DNA of 7,453 nucleotides from Gammaproteobacteria bacterium (lineage in GTDB: Bacteria; Pseudomonadota; Gammaproteobacteria; Arenicellales; Arenicellaceae). Below, in pieces: positions 1-6,756 of the stretch. Both the position numbers and the translations under genes were made by a program. The stretch's first letter is position 1. The number at the start of each line of letters is the position of its first letter. The stretch is from NCBI GenBank assembly GCA_030426005.1, contig JAUHZM010000151.1:1-7453 (forward strand), given 5' to 3'. A model generated the notes under the pieces. That model ran no database searches and had not been told where the DNA came from. It worked only from the letters and a program-made list of their open reading frames with translations.

Positions 1-1078
1 TTAGGTGCTCACCAATTACAGCCTGCCGCCAACCGCGCAACAGTTTTTTGGATTGTCGATGACGAAATAAGTGCTCAATGTCTTTGCGGGTCCCCAACAA
101 GGCTTGGGCCACAGATAAGCTCTTAGACTTATTGGCAACTTCCTTCATCAGCTTACTACAGACCGATTTTTCCTGTTTGCTCAAGGGTTCGACGCGTCGC
201 CATAAGCGCTTCTCGCCGGATTTCGTTTGTTTGATCACGTCCAACGCCTGTGGAATCAAGTAATTGGCAGACTTACGCCCAAACGACTGAAGCGAACGTA
301 TTTGCTGCTCGGTGGTCGGTCGCTGAATGACTAATTCGTACAATTTGTCATCGCGGATCACCCAGGAGCGAGGAATGTCCCGTTGCTGCGCACAAGATTC
401 GCGCCACGCGGCCAGGGCCTTTAGCAAGTATTGCTGTTTTAACGACAAATTACCGCCGGACAAGCGCTTATAAGCCAGTTCAGGATCAATCTGGTACTTA
501 TCGACATCGTAATAGCTGACTATCTCTTCGGTATACCACGCGGTCTTCTGCTGGATTTCTAAACGTTGCTCCAATTCGTGATAGAGTGACGCCAAATATT
601 CAACGTCTTCACCGGCGTACTTCAGTTGTTCCTGACTCAATGGTCGCCGGGTCCAATCCGTACGTGACTGTGTCTTCGGTAGCTCAGTGCCGGTGATCTC
701 CTGCACCAACGCGGCATAACCGATTTGCATATCCGCGCCACAAAAAGCCGCGGCGAGTTGCGTATCAAAAATCGGTGTCGGCAACACACCGAGCGTCTGA
801 TACAACACCTCCATATCTTGCCGGGCGGCATGAAATAGCTTGAGTACCGCGGGTTCCGTAAACAGCGCCTTGATTGATGATAAATCCGGAATCGCGAGCA
901 CATCAATGCAATACTGGTCATCACCGATTCCAAGTTGGATCAAACACAGTCGAGCGTTGTAAGTTTTCTCACGTAGAAACTCCGTGTCTACCGCCACAAC
1001 ACCTGAAGTTTGCTTTAATTGGTCGAAAAGCGGCTCGATATCCTTGAGCTGTGATTGCGCCTCAATGAGGTAATTCAT
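1..1078 (-). CDS. rnd: Ribonuclease D (3' end of gene beyond the window)
   Basis: RNase D is a 3'-to-5' exoribonuclease that trims the 3' ends of tRNA precursors and other structured RNAs in the cytoplasm. Reading the minus strand from the ATG at 1078-1076 gives 359 uninterrupted codons, still open at base 1; the E. coli protein is 375 residues, so only a short C-terminal tail is missing. All DEDD motifs are visible: Exo I VDTEF (D31, E33), Exo II with D88 in HAARQDMEVL (preceded by FDTQLAA, D105, downstream), and Exo III YAGEDVEYL with Y154 and D158, which places it in the DEDDy group. Residues about 212-290 resemble an HRDC domain (helical, WRE near 225, IPRSWVIRDDKL near 235-246), followed by a basic helical C-terminus. 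It is divergent from the membrane gene at 1180. No good Shine-Dalgarno sequence precedes the ATG. The family call is very secure; the precise C-terminus cannot be seen. Confidence 0.96.
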   Translation of the reverse strand, partial: MNYLIEAQSQLKDIEPLFDQLKQTSGVVAVDTEFLREKTYNARLCLIQLGIGDDQYCIDVLAIPDLSSIKALFTEPAVLKLFHAARQDMEVLYQTLGVLPTPIFDTQLAAAFCGADMQIGYAALVQEITGTELPKTQSRTDWTRRPLSQEQLKYAGEDVEYLASLYHELEQRLEIQQKTAWYTEEIVSYYDVDKYQIDPELAYKRLSGGNLSLKQQYLLKALAAWRESCAQQRDIPRSWVIRDDKLYELVIQRPTTEQQIRSLQSFGRKSANYLIPQALDVIKQTKSGEKRLWRRVEPLSKQEKSVCSKLMKEVANKSKSLSVAQALLGTRKDIEHLFRHRQSKKLLRGWRQAVIGEHL

Positions 1079-1102
1079 TAATCTGTTTTTAGTCTGGTTT
1101 TT

Positions 1103-1110
1103 AGTATACT
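1103..1110. promoter_or_regulatory. Palindromic -10 element in the divergent rnd / membrane-gene spacer
   Basis: The 101-nt spacer between the two divergent starts contains AGTATACT, a perfect 8-bp palindrome that reads TATACT (5 of 6 matches to TATAAT) on both strands. On the minus strand it would start transcription near 1096, giving rnd a leader of about 18 nt. On the plus strand it would start near 1117, giving a leader of about 60 nt to the ATG at 1180. No convincing -35 hexamer is seen at 16-18 nt on either side, so this is a candidate only. Confidence 0.35.
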
Positions 1111-1179
1111 CATGCGCTGATGCTACCACGGTGGCACCGCAAAAACTTAGTTTCTAGTCCTGCCCAGCCCAACAAGCGA

Positions 1180-1704
1180 ATGTCAATTGTTCAACAAATA
1201 GTTCAACTCTATATTTTACAGCGCGCACCGAAAGATGTGTCGTATAACCCGCAAGCCCTGGTGTGGATGTTTTTCATCGCCATCGCCTTGTTCACGCTGC
1301 TGGCTGCCAACGATCCGATTATTGGTTCGCCCTTTGGTGCTGCCGCCTGTTCTGTAATCGTCAGCCTGGCAATTGACTACGCCGTGCTAGGTATACACGA
1401 TAAGTCTGCACGATTTATCCAAATGTCGACGGCGTCACTTGGCGTGTCCATCGTTGGTGCCGTCATCATGAGTCTGGCTGGCCTAACTGAAGGCTTGGCG
1501 GCCTTTGTGGTCGTGGTGCAATTCTGGGGATTTTATCTAGCGATTTCAATTCTGCGTGAAACATTGGAGTGCTCCTTTTTGAAGGCCACACTGATAACAC
1601 TCGCCTCGTATATGATCACCGCGTACATCATTATTATGCTGTTCGTAGACATGCAGGTTGTGCAGCAAATACAAATGTCACAAATGCAGCCGAGCGCGAG
1701 TTAA
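1180..1704 (+). CDS. Small multi-pass inner-membrane protein of unknown function, upstream of mpl
   Basis: The 174-residue product has a short amphipathic N-terminus with the segment LYILQRAPKD (10-19), then about five hydrophobic stretches: roughly 27-43, 52-71, 85-103, 106-125 and 134-156. A Q/M-rich tail follows. Charged residues are few and sit in loops such as GIHDKSARF (71-79) and LRETLE (125-130). The layout recalls Yip1-type or similar small bacterial membrane families, but I cannot assign a family with confidence and no catalytic motif is visible. An in-frame ATG lies at 1120. I prefer 1180 because the extra 20 residues are basic, proline-rich and unlike a conserved N-terminus, and because the candidate -10 would leave no leader for 1120. 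Neither start has a clear Shine-Dalgarno sequence. The stop is 2 nt before the mpl ATG, so the two are almost certainly cotranscribed and probably translationally coupled. That suggests, without proving, a cell-envelope role. Confidence 0.8.
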   Translation: MSIVQQIVQLYILQRAPKDVSYNPQALVWMFFIAIALFTLLAANDPIIGSPFGAAACSVIVSLAIDYAVLGIHDKSARFIQMSTASLGVSIVGAVIMSLAGLTEGLAAFVVVVQFWGFYLAISILRETLECSFLKATLITLASYMITAYIIIMLFVDMQVVQQIQMSQMQPSAS

Positions 1705-1706
1705 GT

Positions 1707-3077
1707 ATGAACATTCATATTATTGGTATCTGTGGCACTTTTATGGGCGGTGTTGCGCGGCTGGCACGTGACCTGGGACATACCGTTACTGGCTCGGATG
1801 CGAATACGTATCCACCGATGAGCACCCAACTTGAGTCGTTGGGCATCGCATTATCCGAGGGCTACCGAGCGAACAATATTCCTGCCGATACCGACCTCGT
1901 GATCGTAGGCAACAGCATCTCACGAGGCAATCCTGAGCTAGAGAAAGTGCTCGACAGCGGGCTGAGATACACCTCTGGCGCACAATGGCTAGGCGAAAAC
2001 GTCTTGCATAATCGTTGGGTACTCGCAGTGGCAGGCACACACGGTAAAACCACCACCAGCAGCTTGCTTGCTTGGATACTGGAGTACAACCAATTGGCGC
2101 CAGGATACCTGATTGGCGGCGTACCAGAAAACTTTGGTGAATCCGCTCGGTTGGGCGGTGACACACCGTTTTTCGTGATTGAAGCCGATGAGTACGACAC
2201 GGCATTCTGTGACAAGCGATCAAAATTCGTGCATTACCGTCCGCGCACCTTAATTCTCAACAACCTTGAGTTCGACCACGCTGATATTTTCGCGGATTTG
2301 GCAGCAATTCAAACCCAGTTTCACCATTTGATCCGCACGGTGCCACGGCATGGCAAGATCATTCAAAATGCACAGGCAACGGCACTGGATGAGGTCTTGG
2401 AAAAAGGCCTTTGGAGCGAGCGCGACACTTTCGGCACCATAGACTCGGCCTGGCGTGCAATCAAGCAGTGCAGTGATGCCTCACAATTTACGATTGAGCA
2501 CGCGGAAGAAACCGTCGACGTCAGCTGGGAGTTGATTGGCGATCACAATATGTGGAATGCCCTCGCGGCCGTCGCAGCTGCTCACCACGTTGGTGTTCAA
2601 TTACCGCATGCGGCTGAGGCATTGAGCCAATTCAAATCGGTCAAACGACGAATGGAAAAGCGCTACGATCATGCGGGTATCCGCGTATTTGATGATTTTG
2701 CCCACCATCCAACCGCCATCCAAACCACATTACAGGCAGCCAAAAATCAGGCGCCTGAGCACACACTGATCGCGGTGCTAGAGCCTCGCTCGAACACAAT
2801 GCGTAGCGGTGTGCACAAAGACACACTAAAATCAGCGCTCAAGCAAGCTGACCACGTGTTACTGTTCGCCGGTTCAGACCTACCCTGGCCGATTGAAAAC
2901 TTGAGTGATGCCACCACCACGGTGTATACCGATACCGACACACTGTTGACCGAGTTGCTGCAAATGACGGAATCTACGCAAACACCATCGGACATTGTTA
3001 TCATGAGCAACGGCGGCTTCGAGAATATTCATCAACGGCTGATTGCACGTCTCTCGAACAACAATCATCAAGCCTAA
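1707..3077 (+). CDS. mpl: UDP-N-acetylmuramate:L-alanyl-gamma-D-glutamyl-meso-diaminopimelate ligase
   Basis: Mpl is a cytoplasmic ATP-dependent Mur-family ligase that joins recycled murein tripeptide (L-Ala-gamma-D-Glu-meso-DAP) to UDP-MurNAc, feeding salvaged wall material back into peptidoglycan synthesis. The 456-residue product matches the E. coli length (457). Visible motifs in order are an N-terminal Rossmann UDP-binding segment HIIGICGTFMGG (4-15), the ATP P-loop GTHGKTTT (110-117), EADEYDTAFCDKRSKF (159-174), NNLEFDHADIF (185-195), GDHNMWNALAA (278-288), KRRMEKR (313-319), DDFAHHP (329-335) and EPRSNTMRSG (359-368). The DDFAHHP and EPRSNTM segments belong to the ligase C-terminal domain and favour Mpl over MurC. 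The frame is open upstream to 1569, but the ATG at 1707 places the Rossmann motif at the protein start as in the family, and the upstream part overlaps the preceding gene in another frame. Only a GAG in the end of the preceding gene could serve as ribosome-binding site, so translational coupling is likely. Confidence 0.97.
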   Translation: MNIHIIGICGTFMGGVARLARDLGHTVTGSDANTYPPMSTQLESLGIALSEGYRANNIPADTDLVIVGNSISRGNPELEKVLDSGLRYTSGAQWLGENVLHNRWVLAVAGTHGKTTTSSLLAWILEYNQLAPGYLIGGVPENFGESARLGGDTPFFVIEADEYDTAFCDKRSKFVHYRPRTLILNNLEFDHADIFADLAAIQTQFHHLIRTVPRHGKIIQNAQATALDEVLEKGLWSERDTFGTIDSAWRAIKQCSDASQFTIEHAEETVDVSWELIGDHNMWNALAAVAAAHHVGVQLPHAAEALSQFKSVKRRMEKRYDHAGIRVFDDFAHHPTAIQTTLQAAKNQAPEHTLIAVLEPRSNTMRSGVHKDTLKSALKQADHVLLFAGSDLPWPIENLSDATTTVYTDTDTLLTELLQMTESTQTPSDIVIMSNGGFENIHQRLIARLSNNNHQA

Positions 3078-3123
3078 ATCGATTTGCGGCGGCTTGTTAA
3101 GTCAACGTTAATCTAGCTTGAGG

Positions 3124-3129
3124 TATAAC
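3124..3129 (+). promoter_or_regulatory. Candidate -10 for dsbA in the mpl-dsbA spacer
   Basis: The 131-nt spacer 3078-3208 has no terminator-like hairpin with a T-run after mpl and no small gene that I can support. TATAAC at 3124-3129 matches the -10 consensus at 5 of 6 positions, and TAAAAT at 3135-3140 is a second option. Neither has a good -35 at 16-18 nt. dsbA may therefore have its own promoter here, or be read through from mpl, or both. Confidence 0.25.
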
Positions 3130-3208
3130 CCTAGTAAAATATCTGTACACGTCAAAACAGGTATGGCATTTTGCCAAACAACTAACTTAAAACTGACTGA
3201 GAACAAAC

Positions 3209-3868
3209 ATGCTAAAACACACTTCTTCTATGGCTCAAACTTTACGAACCAGTGCGTTTGCCATCTGCGCTGTCCTGCTTATGGCCTGTCAAGGTGAAAC
3301 CATTGCCCAAGAGGTTGATGCCTCAAAATACAAAAACGTGTCGAAACCAATGAAAGTCTCCACCGGCGAGAAAATCGAAGTGGTTGAACTATTCTGGTTC
3401 GGCTGCGGTCATTGTTTCGCACTAGAGCCTTCGGTAAAACAATGGTTGAAAAACAAACCTGAGAATGCCGAGTTTGTGAAAGTTCCTGCGTTGTTCAGTA
3501 AACGTTGGGAGTTTCACGGTCAGGCGTTCTACACCATGGAAGCCCTCGGTGCCCCTGGCCAGGCCTACGATGATTTTTTCGCTGAACTACACGTAAAGCG
3601 CAGCAACATCAATACACTGGATCAATTGGTTGCATTCCTAGGAAACTACGAGTTCACTGAGGAACAAGTAACTTCAGCGTTCAATTCATTTGCTGTTGAC
3701 AGCAAAATGCGTAATGCACGTAAAATCACCATGAATTCCGGAGCCACCGGCGTTCCAGCGGTCATTGTGGATGGCAAGTATCTAACGTCTGAGCAACTCG
3801 CGGGCAAAGGTCTGCAAATGTTCCAAGTTGTCGATCAGCTGGTCTCAAAAGCGGCAGCTGAACGTTAA
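3209..3868 (+). CDS. dsbA: Thiol:disulfide interchange protein DsbA, possibly lipid-anchored
   Basis: DsbA is the periplasmic thioredoxin-fold oxidase that donates disulfide bonds to exported proteins and is reoxidised by DsbB. The 219-residue product has an N-terminal signal: polar residues with R13, then a hydrophobic core at about 15-26. The active site is FWFGCGHC with cysteines at 66 and 69, and the cis-proline loop TGVPA is at 180-184 (P183), with the helical insertion between them as in DsbA. The dipeptide is GH rather than the PH of E. coli DsbA. The signal ends in LLMAC (C27), which fits a lipobox, so the mature protein may be a lipoprotein; residue +2 is Q, not D, which would favour outer-membrane sorting. 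Alternatively a signal peptidase I cut could fall near IAQE (32-35). The start at 3209 is preceded by a weak GAGAAC. An ATG at codon 8 has no better signal and would shorten the n-region. A strong terminator follows. Confidence 0.93.
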   Translation: MLKHTSSMAQTLRTSAFAICAVLLMACQGETIAQEVDASKYKNVSKPMKVSTGEKIEVVELFWFGCGHCFALEPSVKQWLKNKPENAEFVKVPALFSKRWEFHGQAFYTMEALGAPGQAYDDFFAELHVKRSNINTLDQLVAFLGNYEFTEEQVTSAFNSFAVDSKMRNARKITMNSGATGVPAVIVDGKYLTSEQLAGKGLQMFQVVDQLVSKAAAER

Positions 3869-3887
3869 GGTTCTACAATCAACCCTG

Positions 3888-3915
3888 AAAGGCTGTCCGT
3901 TGGACAGCCTTTTTT
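3888..3915 (+). terminator. Intrinsic terminator of dsbA
   Basis: GGCTGTCC (3891-3898) pairs perfectly with GGACAGCC (3902-3909) around a GTT loop. It is flanked by AAA on the left and a run of six T on the right (3910-3915). It lies 20 nt after the dsbA stop, so it is a textbook rho-independent terminator separating dsbA from ppnN. Confidence 0.93.
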
Positions 3916-3946
3916 GTCTGTACACTAGATTCCCATACATCGACGA

Positions 3947-3952
3947 TATACT
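3947..3952 (+). promoter_or_regulatory. Candidate -10 for ppnN
   Basis: TATACT lies 39 nt before the ppnN ATG, in the short region between the dsbA terminator and ppnN where a promoter is required. No clear -35 hexamer is present at the usual spacing, so the exact site is uncertain. Confidence 0.3.
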
Positions 3953-3991
3953 CGACTCGTCACTCGTCTAAACCAAATCACTCTAAACACT

Positions 3992-5347
3992 ATGGTAAAT
4001 GCAATCATCACGCCTTACGGCCATCTGGACGTGCTCTCCAAAAGCGAAATTGCAGTGCTGCAACGGTCCAGTAACAGCGCGTATCGCACTCTGTTTCGTA
4101 ACTGTGCGCTCGCTGTATTAAGCACTGGAGCCGATAGCGACGATGGACATGCCCTACTCGCGGCGCATGCTGACTTTGATATTGAGGTCATCAGCGCGCC
4201 ACGCGGCGTGAAGCTGAAGGTGACCAACGCACCGGAGAATGCCTTCGTTGGCGGCAATATCATTGCGGGTATTCGTAATCATCTGTTTGCAGTCTTACGC
4301 GATATTGTGTTTCTTCAAGACCAGGTCGAAATGTGGGCTCAACGGGAAGAATCGATCACGGACATGGTGTTTAAAACACTGCGCCATGCACGCGCTCTAA
4401 AACCCCGCAAACGCCCAAATCTCATTGTTTGCTGGGGCGGCCACTCGATCAACAAACTTGAGTACGACTACACGAAAGAAGTTGGTTACCGATTAGGGTT
4501 ACGCGAGCTCGATATTTGTACTGGCTGCGGTATTGGCGCTATGAAAGGCCCAATGAAAGGCGCCGCCATTGCGCATGCTAAACAACGCATCGCTGACCCG
4601 CGCTACATTGGTATCACCGAGCCGGGCATTATTGCCTCTGAAGCGCCCAATGCGGTGGTTAACGAGTTGATCATCATGCCCGATATCGAAAAACGTCTCG
4701 AAGCCTTTGTCCGTCTCGGTCACGGTATTGTGGTGTTTCCAGGTGGTGCAGGCACTGCTGAAGAAATTTTGTACATCTTGGGCGTGCTGCTTCATGAAGA
4801 CAATCGGAATGTCAACTTGCCGCTGATTTTCACTGGCCCAGCTGAAAGCGCAGCCTATTTTGAGCAACTCGATGCCTTTATCGGAAAAACGATCGGCGCA
4901 GAAGCACAATCACTGTACAAAATTATCATCAACGATCCAATTGAAGTCGCCAACGCGATGGCGTCCGCCATGCACAAGGTCTACAAGAATCGGCGTAAGT
5001 TAGACGACGCCTTCTTCTACAACTGGTCTTTAACGATTGATGAGCCGTTTCAACAAGCCTTTGACCCCTCACACGAGAATATGGCAGCACTGAACCTAAA
5101 TCGCGACCAACCAGCAGCACGTTTAGCTGCGGATTTACGCCGCGCTTTTTCTGGGATTGTAGCTGGAAATGTGAAACCGTACGGCATCGAAGCAATCCAG
5201 AAGCATGGGCCGTACGAGCTCAATGGTGATCCGTCGATCATGCAGGCACTCGACTCCTTGCTCGACAGTTTTGTGCAACAAAAACGAATGAAACTATCTG
5301 GCCACTACACACCGTGCTACGTACTTCAGAAACAAGCTGCTGCCTAA
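3992..5347 (+). CDS. ppnN: Pyrimidine/purine nucleotide 5'-monophosphate nucleosidase (PpnN/YgdH)
   Basis: PpnN hydrolyses the N-glycosidic bond of nucleoside monophosphates (GMP, IMP, UMP and others) to free base and ribose-5-phosphate. In E. coli it is a tetramer bound and stimulated by (p)ppGpp, linking nucleotide salvage to the stringent response. The 451-residue product is close to the E. coli length (454). It has the extra N-terminal domain typical of this group (TPYGHLDVLSKSE near 7-19, LFRNCALAVLSTG at 34-46, RGVKLKV at 71-77). The LOG-like Rossmann core follows, with CWGGHS (147-152), GCGIGAMKGPMKGA (178-191), PGIIASEAPN (211-220) and the hallmark PGGAGTAEE (250-258), whose glutamates belong to the active site in this superfamily. 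The C-terminal domain with KPYGIEAIQKHGPYE (395-409) is also intact. The long form separates it from short LOG/YvdD proteins. The ATG lacks a recognisable Shine-Dalgarno sequence but matches the family N-terminus. The gene lies between two terminators and is probably monocistronic. Confidence 0.95.
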   Translation: MVNAIITPYGHLDVLSKSEIAVLQRSSNSAYRTLFRNCALAVLSTGADSDDGHALLAAHADFDIEVISAPRGVKLKVTNAPENAFVGGNIIAGIRNHLFAVLRDIVFLQDQVEMWAQREESITDMVFKTLRHARALKPRKRPNLIVCWGGHSINKLEYDYTKEVGYRLGLRELDICTGCGIGAMKGPMKGAAIAHAKQRIADPRYIGITEPGIIASEAPNAVVNELIIMPDIEKRLEAFVRLGHGIVVFPGGAGTAEEILYILGVLLHEDNRNVNLPLIFTGPAESAAYFEQLDAFIGKTIGAEAQSLYKIIINDPIEVANAMASAMHKVYKNRRKLDDAFFYNWSLTIDEPFQQAFDPSHENMAALNLNRDQPAARLAADLRRAFSGIVAGNVKPYGIEAIQKHGPYELNGDPSIMQALDSLLDSFVQQKRMKLSGHYTPCYVLQKQAAA

Positions 5348-5380
5348 GGTCGATACGCCGAGTAGCAATAGCCAAGACAC

Positions 5381-5410
5381 AAAAAAGCCTGTCAAACGAC
5401 AGGCTTTTTT
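5381..5410. terminator. Bidirectional intrinsic terminator between ppnN and dnaJ
   Basis: A perfect inverted repeat has arms 5381-5393 and 5398-5410 around an AAAC loop: a GCCTGTC/GACAGGC stem bounded by six A on the left and six T on the right. Read from either side it gives a GC stem followed by a U-run. It serves ppnN from the left (33 nt after its stop) and dnaJ from the right (48 nt after its stop). Confidence 0.94.
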
Positions 5411-5440
5411 GATTCAAGGTAAATCACCAATCACGGGTAA

Positions 5441-5472
5441 TTTTAAGTTACTAAGTTTTTAAGTTACTAAGT
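5441..5472. repeat. Exact 16-bp tandem duplication spanning the dnaJ stop codon
   Basis: The unit TTTTAAGTTACTAAGT occurs twice in direct contact, at 5441-5456 and 5457-5472, with no mismatch; the bases just outside do not continue the match. On the minus strand the copy inside dnaJ encodes the last residues L-V-T and the stop. The outer copy repeats the same sequence in the 3' untranslated region. Confidence 0.95.
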
Positions 5473-6601
5473 CATCGAAAAATGACTTAATCTTATCGGC
5501 CCAGGAATTCTCCTTAGGGCTGTGCTTACTGCCCCCGGCATGGATTGTTTCCTCAAATTCCTGCAGCAACTCTTTTTGACGTTTGGTCAGATTCACCGGT
5601 GTCTCGACCACGACTTCACAATACAAGTCACCAACAAAGCCAGCATTACGTACATTCTTAACACCTTTGCCACGTAGTCGGAACAATTTACCTGACTGTG
5701 TGCCAGCAGGCACCTTCAGCTTGGCTCGACCTTCTAGGGTCGGCACTTCTAGCTCACCGCCCAATGCCAACGTGGCATAGCTAATCGGCACAGTGCAGTG
5801 TAGGTCCACGCCTTCGCGCGTAAAAATCTCGTGTTTCTTGAGCGATACAGAGACATACAAATCCCCATTGACACCACCACTACCGGCACTCTCACCTTCA
5901 CCAGACAGACGGATCTGATCACCTTCATCAACGCCCGCCGGGATCTTCACCGACAGCTTTTTGTTCTCTTTAACTCGCCCTTGACCATGACAGTCGACGC
6001 ATGGGTCACTAACTACCGTGCCCTTGCCCTGACATTGCGGACAGGCTTGTTGTACCGAGAAAAAGCCCTGCTGAATACGCACCTGCCCTTGGCCATGACA
6101 CGTACCACATTGTTTTGGCGAACTACCCGGCTTAGCACCAGAACCCGAACAAGTTTTACAGTTCGACATCCTCGGCACGGTGATATTGACTTCGGTACCG
6201 CGCACGGCATCTTCCAGCGACAGCTCTAAATTGTAACGTAGGTCGGCGCCACGTCGCTGACGTTGACGACCACCGCCACCACCGAAGATATCGCCGAACA
6301 TGTCACCAAAAATATCGCCGAAACCGCCAGCGCCAGCACCGCCAAAACCGCCACCAGCACCGCCGCCCATGCCGCCTTCAAAAGCAGCATGACCAAACTG
6401 GTCGTAAGCCGCGCGTTTTTCCGCATCGGAAAGAATAGCGTAGGCTTCTTTGACTTCTTTAAAGCGCGATTCTGCTTCAGCGTCATCTGGGTTACGGTCA
6501 GGGTGATGCTTCATCGCTAGACGACGATAGGCTTTCTTCAAGTCCGCCTCATTGACGGATTTGGAAACCCCTAAAACCTCATAGTAATCGCGTTTTGCCA
6601 T
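5459..6601 (-). CDS. dnaJ: Chaperone protein DnaJ (Hsp40, type A)
   Basis: DnaJ is the co-chaperone that binds unfolded clients, passes them to DnaK and stimulates DnaK ATP hydrolysis. The 380-residue product (E. coli 376) has every class A part. The J domain spans 1-70 with HPD at 33-35. The Gly/Phe linker at about 69-111 carries the repeated DIFGDMFGDIFG segment. Four zinc-binding CxxCxGxG repeats start at C148, C165, C187 and C201, and the two C-terminal beta domains follow with GDLYV and the LRGKGV motif. The dimerisation end reads KSFFDDLVT. The start ATG at 6601-6599 gives the conserved MAKRDYYEVLGV opening. Upstream there is only a weak purine stretch and no strong Shine-Dalgarno sequence. 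It lies downstream of dnaK on the same strand, 194 nt apart, as in the common heat-shock operon, and shares a bidirectional terminator with ppnN. The heat-shock promoter would be upstream of dnaK, outside the window. Confidence 0.98.
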   Translation of the reverse strand: MAKRDYYEVLGVSKSVNEADLKKAYRRLAMKHHPDRNPDDAEAESRFKEVKEAYAILSDAEKRAAYDQFGHAAFEGGMGGGAGGGFGGAGAGGFGDIFGDMFGDIFGGGGGRQRQRRGADLRYNLELSLEDAVRGTEVNITVPRMSNCKTCSGSGAKPGSSPKQCGTCHGQGQVRIQQGFFSVQQACPQCQGKGTVVSDPCVDCHGQGRVKENKKLSVKIPAGVDEGDQIRLSGEGESAGSGGVNGDLYVSVSLKKHEIFTREGVDLHCTVPISYATLALGGELEVPTLEGRAKLKVPAGTQSGKLFRLRGKGVKNVRNAGFVGDLYCEVVVETPVNLTKRQKELLQEFEETIHAGGSKHSPKENSWADKIKSFFDDLVT

Positions 6602-6680
6602 AATCTTGTGTTCTTAAATCTAACTCGTGAATCGGATCGATGATCTGCTGTAGACAATCGCCCTAATCTTTCTGCAACTG

Positions 6681-6733
6681 CCAAATAAAGAGGCAATCTT
6701 AGAGCGCTCACTGACTGCGCGATAAAGATTGCC
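6681..6733 (-). terminator. dnaK-dnaJ intergenic hairpin with U-rich tail (attenuator or leaky terminator)
   Basis: On the minus strand GGCAATCTT (6733-6725) pairs perfectly with AAGATTGCC (6700-6692), a 9-bp stem. The enclosed 24 nt contain a second short pairing, GCGC with GCGC around AGTCAGTGA. The right arm is followed by TCTTTATTT (6691-6683), a broken U-rich tract. This looks like a weakened intrinsic terminator between dnaK and dnaJ that would let only part of the transcripts continue. An RNA-stability or processing role is equally possible. The structure is seen directly; the function is inferred. Confidence 0.55.
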
Positions 6734-6756
6734 ATCACGTATCCGGCATCACCTAT

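Noticed and set aside
637..933. 98-codon minus-strand open frame overlapping rnd.
   Set aside because: It is another frame on the same strand as rnd; the rnd frame carries all DEDD motifs, while this one is rich in Arg/Cys/Ser without any motif.
1569..1706. Upstream in-frame extension of mpl to the ATG at 1569.
   Set aside because: It overlaps the membrane gene in another frame, the added 46 residues look like out-of-frame translation, and the conserved N-terminal Rossmann motif begins right after the ATG at 1707.
1786..2223. Two overlapping minus-strand open frames of 145 and 117 codons inside mpl.
   Set aside because: They are complementary-strand shadows of the conserved Mpl ATP-binding region, with no ribosome-binding site or recognisable domain.
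4499..4909. 136-codon minus-strand open frame inside ppnN.
   Set aside because: It is opposite the conserved LOG core of PpnN; its composition and lack of context mark it as a shadow frame.
5831..6229. 132-codon plus-strand open frame inside dnaJ, and others opposite it.
   Set aside because: It is antisense to the conserved zinc-finger region of dnaJ, has threonine/arginine-rich composition typical of reversed Gly/Cys codons, and has no start signal.
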